Shown piece after piece: positions 5,267 to 7,242 of a stretch of 7,242 nt of DNA. A program made the translations under genes and the position numbers. The notes under the pieces were generated by a model that did not search any database, was not told the DNA's origin, and was given only the letters and a program-made list of their open reading frames with translations. Numbering within the stretch: the first letter of the stretch is position 1; each line of letters opens with the position of its first letter. This DNA comes from Candidatus Agrococcus pullicola (GTDB lineage Bacteria; Actinomycetota; Actinomycetes; Actinomycetales; Microbacteriaceae): NCBI GenBank assembly GCA_019115685.1, contig DXDC01000029.1, forward strand, positions 1 through 7,242. The letters are read 5' to 3'.

Positions 5267-5905
5267 GTGACAGAGAGCCAGAAGCGGAACATTCATTTCT
5301 ACGAGCCCGAGTCGGGCACCGGCCTGCCGCACTCGCCGTTCAATGCGATCATTGCGCCCAGGCCGATCGGCTGGATATCGAGTAGGTCCGCCGATGGTGT
5401 GCTCAACCTGGCGCCGTACAGTTTCTTCAACGCCTTCAGCTACGTCCCGCCGATCATCGGGGTCGCAAGCAACGGATTTAAGGACACACTCGCCAATGCT
5501 GAGGCCACCGGTGAATTCTGCTGGAATCTCGTTTCGAGGGAACTCGCCTCGGCGATGAACGCGACTTCCGAAACCGTTCCGCCCGAGGTCGACGAGTTCG
5601 CACTTGCCGGGCTGACACCGGCGTCGTCGCGGATCGTCGACGTACCCCACGTGGCCGAGTCCAGGGTCGTATTCGAATGCCGCACCACGCAGGTCGTTCC
5701 GCTGCAGACCGCCGAGGGCAACCTCACGGAGACACTCATGGTCTTCGGCGAGGTCGTCGGTGTGCATATCGACAGCGCTTTGCTCGTCGACGGGATCTAC
5801 CAGACTGCCCTTGCCGACCCGGTGCTGCGCGCTGGAGGGCCGGTGAACTACTTCACCATCGACGAAGACAACCGTTTCGAGATGCGCCGTCCGGACGACG
5901 CTTAG
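5267..5905 (+). CDS. Flavin reductase family protein (FMN-binding split barrel)
   Basis: This 212-residue protein belongs to the flavin-reductase-like family, which folds as an FMN-binding split barrel and usually either reduces free flavin for a partner oxygenase or binds FMN for its own reaction. Family features visible are FNAIIAPRPIGWISSRSADG (25-44), LNLAPYSFFNAFSYVPPIIG (46-65, the NxAPxSxFxxxxxxPP pattern), KDTLANAEATGEFCWNLVS (72-90) and VFGEVVGVHI (159-168). The length matches stand-alone members. GTG 5267 has GAGAGG 6 bases upstream, and translation from it gives the expected short N-terminus. No partner monooxygenase is visible nearby, so the reaction is open. The gene converges on the XRE-cupin regulator with 8 bases between the stops. 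Confidence 0.88.
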   Translation: MTESQKRNIHFYEPESGTGLPHSPFNAIIAPRPIGWISSRSADGVLNLAPYSFFNAFSYVPPIIGVASNGFKDTLANAEATGEFCWNLVSRELASAMNATSETVPPEVDEFALAGLTPASSRIVDVPHVAESRVVFECRTTQVVPLQTAEGNLTETLMVFGEVVGVHIDSALLVDGIYQTALADPVLRAGGPVNYFTIDEDNRFEMRRPDDA

Positions 5906-5913
5906 CGTGCAGC

Positions 5914-6504
5914 TCAAGCGTTGCTTTCCGCGGCTGTTCGAACGTGGGCCCTCTCGCCGTGCCTGCCGACGAGGCTGAGGTATTCGACGGGGCCCGCGCT
6001 GGTTGCGCCGAACCAGTGCGGGGTGCGCGTGTCGAACTCCGCCGCCTCGCCGGCCTGGAGCAGCAGGTCTTGATCGCCGAGCACGAGGCGAAGGGTGCCG
6101 TTCAGTACGTAGGCCCAGTCGTGGCCCTCGTGCGAACGGAGGTCGGGAACCGTGTCGTCATCGCCGGTCGGCAGTACGAACTTGAATGCCTGGATGCCGC
6201 CTGGGCGGCGGGTGAGCGGAATGATGATCGAGCCGTCGCTGCAGGCCAGCGGGCGCAGGTCGACTCGGGGATTGGCGGTGCGCGGCGCATCGACGAGGGA
6301 ATCCAGGGTGACGCCGTAGTAGCGGGCGAGCGGCAGTAGCTGCTCTAGCGTTGGTCGCCGGAGTCCTGCCTCGAGTCGGGAGAGCGTGCTCGTGGAGATC
6401 CCGGACTCCTCGGCGAGCTGAGTCAACGTGACGTCCCGGCGTAGTCGCAGGTGTTTGAGACGTGGCCCCACGGTGTCGAGGGTCTGATCGGTCGTGTCGT
6501 TCAT
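5914..6504 (-). CDS. XRE family regulator with C-terminal cupin sensor domain
   Basis: This is a 196-residue two-domain transcription factor. Residues about 13-70 form the XRE helix-turn-helix: VGPRLKHLRLRRDVTLTQLA, then SGISTSTLSRLEAGLRRPTL. Residues about 105-182 form a small cupin barrel, seen in FKFVLPTGDDD, SHEGHDWAYVLNGTLRLVLG (124-143) and AGEAAEFDTRTPHWF (151-165). The His pair at 125 and 128 and His163 could bind metal, but the cupin-1 Glu seems replaced. Such proteins are usually local regulators that sense a small metabolite. ATG 6504 is preferred because it leads directly into the usual short N-terminus. A longer reading from GTG 6540 would translate the palindrome in the promoter. 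The gene is divergent from the TrxR-like flavoprotein, its likely target. Confidence 0.9.
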   Translation of the reverse strand: MNDTTDQTLDTVGPRLKHLRLRRDVTLTQLAEESGISTSTLSRLEAGLRRPTLEQLLPLARYYGVTLDSLVDAPRTANPRVDLRPLACSDGSIIIPLTRRPGGIQAFKFVLPTGDDDTVPDLRSHEGHDWAYVLNGTLRLVLGDQDLLLQAGEAAEFDTRTPHWFGATSAGPVEYLSLVGRHGERAHVRTAAESNA

Positions 6505-6514
6505 ATCCACCAGT

Positions 6515-6528
6515 TTGCCATTTGGCAA
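6515..6528. promoter_or_regulatory. Putative operator between the XRE-cupin and TrxR-like genes
   Basis: TTGCCATTTGGCAA has perfect 6-bp arms around a central TT and sits 11 bases ahead of the regulator's ATG. GTTTGC also occurs twice as a direct repeat, at 6513-6518 and 6533-6538, exactly 20 bp apart and so on the same helical face. Together these look like a binding region for the XRE regulator. The rest of the 94-base gap holds TGGTATTGG at 6563-6571, a possible extended -10 for the flavoprotein. Confidence 0.55.
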
Positions 6529-6584
6529 GAATGTTTGCACTTCCGACCGGCTGCAGTGATCCTGGTATTGGCATCAGGAGAAAC

Positions 6585-6591
6585 AAGGAGG
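6585..6591 (+). promoter_or_regulatory. Ribosome binding site of the TrxR-like gene
   Basis: AAGGAGG is a near-perfect Shine-Dalgarno sequence 7 bases before ATG 6599. It fixes the start of this gene and is the strongest ribosome site in the window. Confidence 0.85.
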
Positions 6592-6598
6592 CGGCACG

Positions 6599-7242
6599 AT
6601 GAATGCAGAGCACGGAGACCAGATTCGGGACGTAGCGATCGTGGGTGGCGGGGCGGCAGGATTGAGCGCGGCACTGACGCTCGCTCGTGCTCGCCGCAGC
6701 GCTATCGTGATCGATGGCGGGCATCCACGCAATGCACCCGCAGCGGCCGCGCACGGCTTGATCGGTCTTGAGGGCATCAACCCGCTTGAGCTGCTGGAGA
6801 CCGCCCGGAACGAAGCACGTTCGTACGGTGCCGAGATCGTGCAGACGGCGATCGCCGACGCGTCCGGCTCACGCGGCAGCGGCTTCGTGCTGCAATTGGA
6901 TGACGGATCGGCCGTTCGCGCGCGCCAAGTGCTGATCGCTACCGGTGTCCGCGACGAAATGCCGGCCGTGCTCGGGCTCGCCGAGCGTTGGGGGCGTGAC
7001 GTCGTGCACTGCCCCTACTGCCACGGATGGGAGATCCGCGACACCAGGATCGGCTTGCTCGTAACCGGACCGATGTCCGCGATGCAAGCGATGCTGTTCC
7101 ACCAGTGGAGCGGGAAGATGTCGTTCTTCTCCAATGGCCATGAATTCCCCGCCGACCAACTGGGGAAGCTTTCCGCCCTCGGCATCGAGATCGTGCCGGG
7201 CGCCGTCAGCGCCGTCGAAGTAGTCGACGACCGATTGGCGAG
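6599..7242 (+). CDS. Thioredoxin reductase-like NAD(P)/FAD-dependent oxidoreductase (partial)
   Basis: The first 214 codons of a gene that runs off the window. The N-terminus has the FAD-binding Rossmann motif DVAIVGGGAAGLSAALTLAR (11-30) with an acidic strand end at IVIDGG (36-41). A second flavin motif, LIATGVRDEMP, follows at 112-122. CPYCHGWEIRD (138-148) occupies the place of the redox-active CxxC of thioredoxin reductase. The NAD(P) domain then begins with GLLVTGPMSAMQA (152-164), where the usual GGGDSA glycine cluster is absent. This matches a subgroup of small TrxR-like flavoproteins with CPYCHGWE, common in actinobacteria, whose electron partner is mostly unknown. It may reduce a disulfide or another small substrate. 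Divergent placement from an XRE-cupin regulator suggests it is induced by a metabolite that the regulator senses. Classical TrxB is less likely because of the changed motifs. Confidence 0.9.
   Translation, partial: MNAEHGDQIRDVAIVGGGAAGLSAALTLARARRSAIVIDGGHPRNAPAAAAHGLIGLEGINPLELLETARNEARSYGAEIVQTAIADASGSRGSGFVLQLDDGSAVRARQVLIATGVRDEMPAVLGLAERWGRDVVHCPYCHGWEIRDTRIGLLVTGPMSAMQAMLFHQWSGKMSFFSNGHEFPADQLGKLSALGIEIVPGAVSAVEVVDDRLA

Noticed and set aside
5174..5917. Minus-strand open frame (247 codons) opposite the flavin reductase
   Set aside because: It is a shadow of a clear flavin-reductase gene and has no motif of its own.

Overview
The window is GC-rich with compact, mostly co-oriented genes, GTG and ATG starts, and several TAnnnT -10 boxes placed directly before start codons. 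This suggests an actinobacterium. The protein families and style would fit Microbacteriaceae or a relative, but that is inference and no marker gene is present. No rRNA, tRNA, CRISPR array, integrase or transposase gene was seen.

Layout. Positions 1-185 hold the C-terminal TOBE end of an ABC-transporter ATPase. A new promoter then appears to drive a two-gene unit with a 4-bp ATGA overlap: a FolP2-like dihydropteroate-synthase homologue (224-1228) with an altered substrate loop, and a stand-alone RibD-C/DHFR-fold reductase (1225-1872). An endonuclease/exonuclease/phosphatase-family protein (2032-2760) has its own promoter and converges on a small DUF1772-like membrane protein (2772-3224, minus). 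That gene is divergent from a TetR regulator (3309-3869). The shared 84-bp gap carries two 15-bp palindromes with the same sequence core, very probably the TetR operators.

The 3870-4100 gap is the most structured non-coding stretch. It holds a possible leaderless 11-codon mini-ORF whose stop lies in the loop of a hairpin, followed by two more perfect hairpins and an orphan Shine-Dalgarno sequence. Next comes an alpha/beta hydrolase of the plant-MES/salicylate-esterase type (4101-4973), which ends at a strong 12-bp-stem terminator-like hairpin. Its base composition looks lower in GC than its neighbours.

The right end has a flavin-reductase-family protein (5267-5905) converging, 8 bp apart, on an XRE-cupin regulator (5914-6504, minus). 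The regulator is divergent from a thioredoxin-reductase-like flavoprotein (6599 to beyond the window) with a CPYC motif. A 14-bp palindrome sits between these two genes.

How the genes may work together. There are two regulator/target pairs, TetR with DUF1772 and XRE-cupin with the TrxR-like protein, and one pterin/flavin-type enzyme pair, FolP2-like with RibD-like. I found no convincing large new multi-gene system. The best leads are the structured leader before the hydrolase, the twin TetR operators, and the FolP2-like/reductase pairing.
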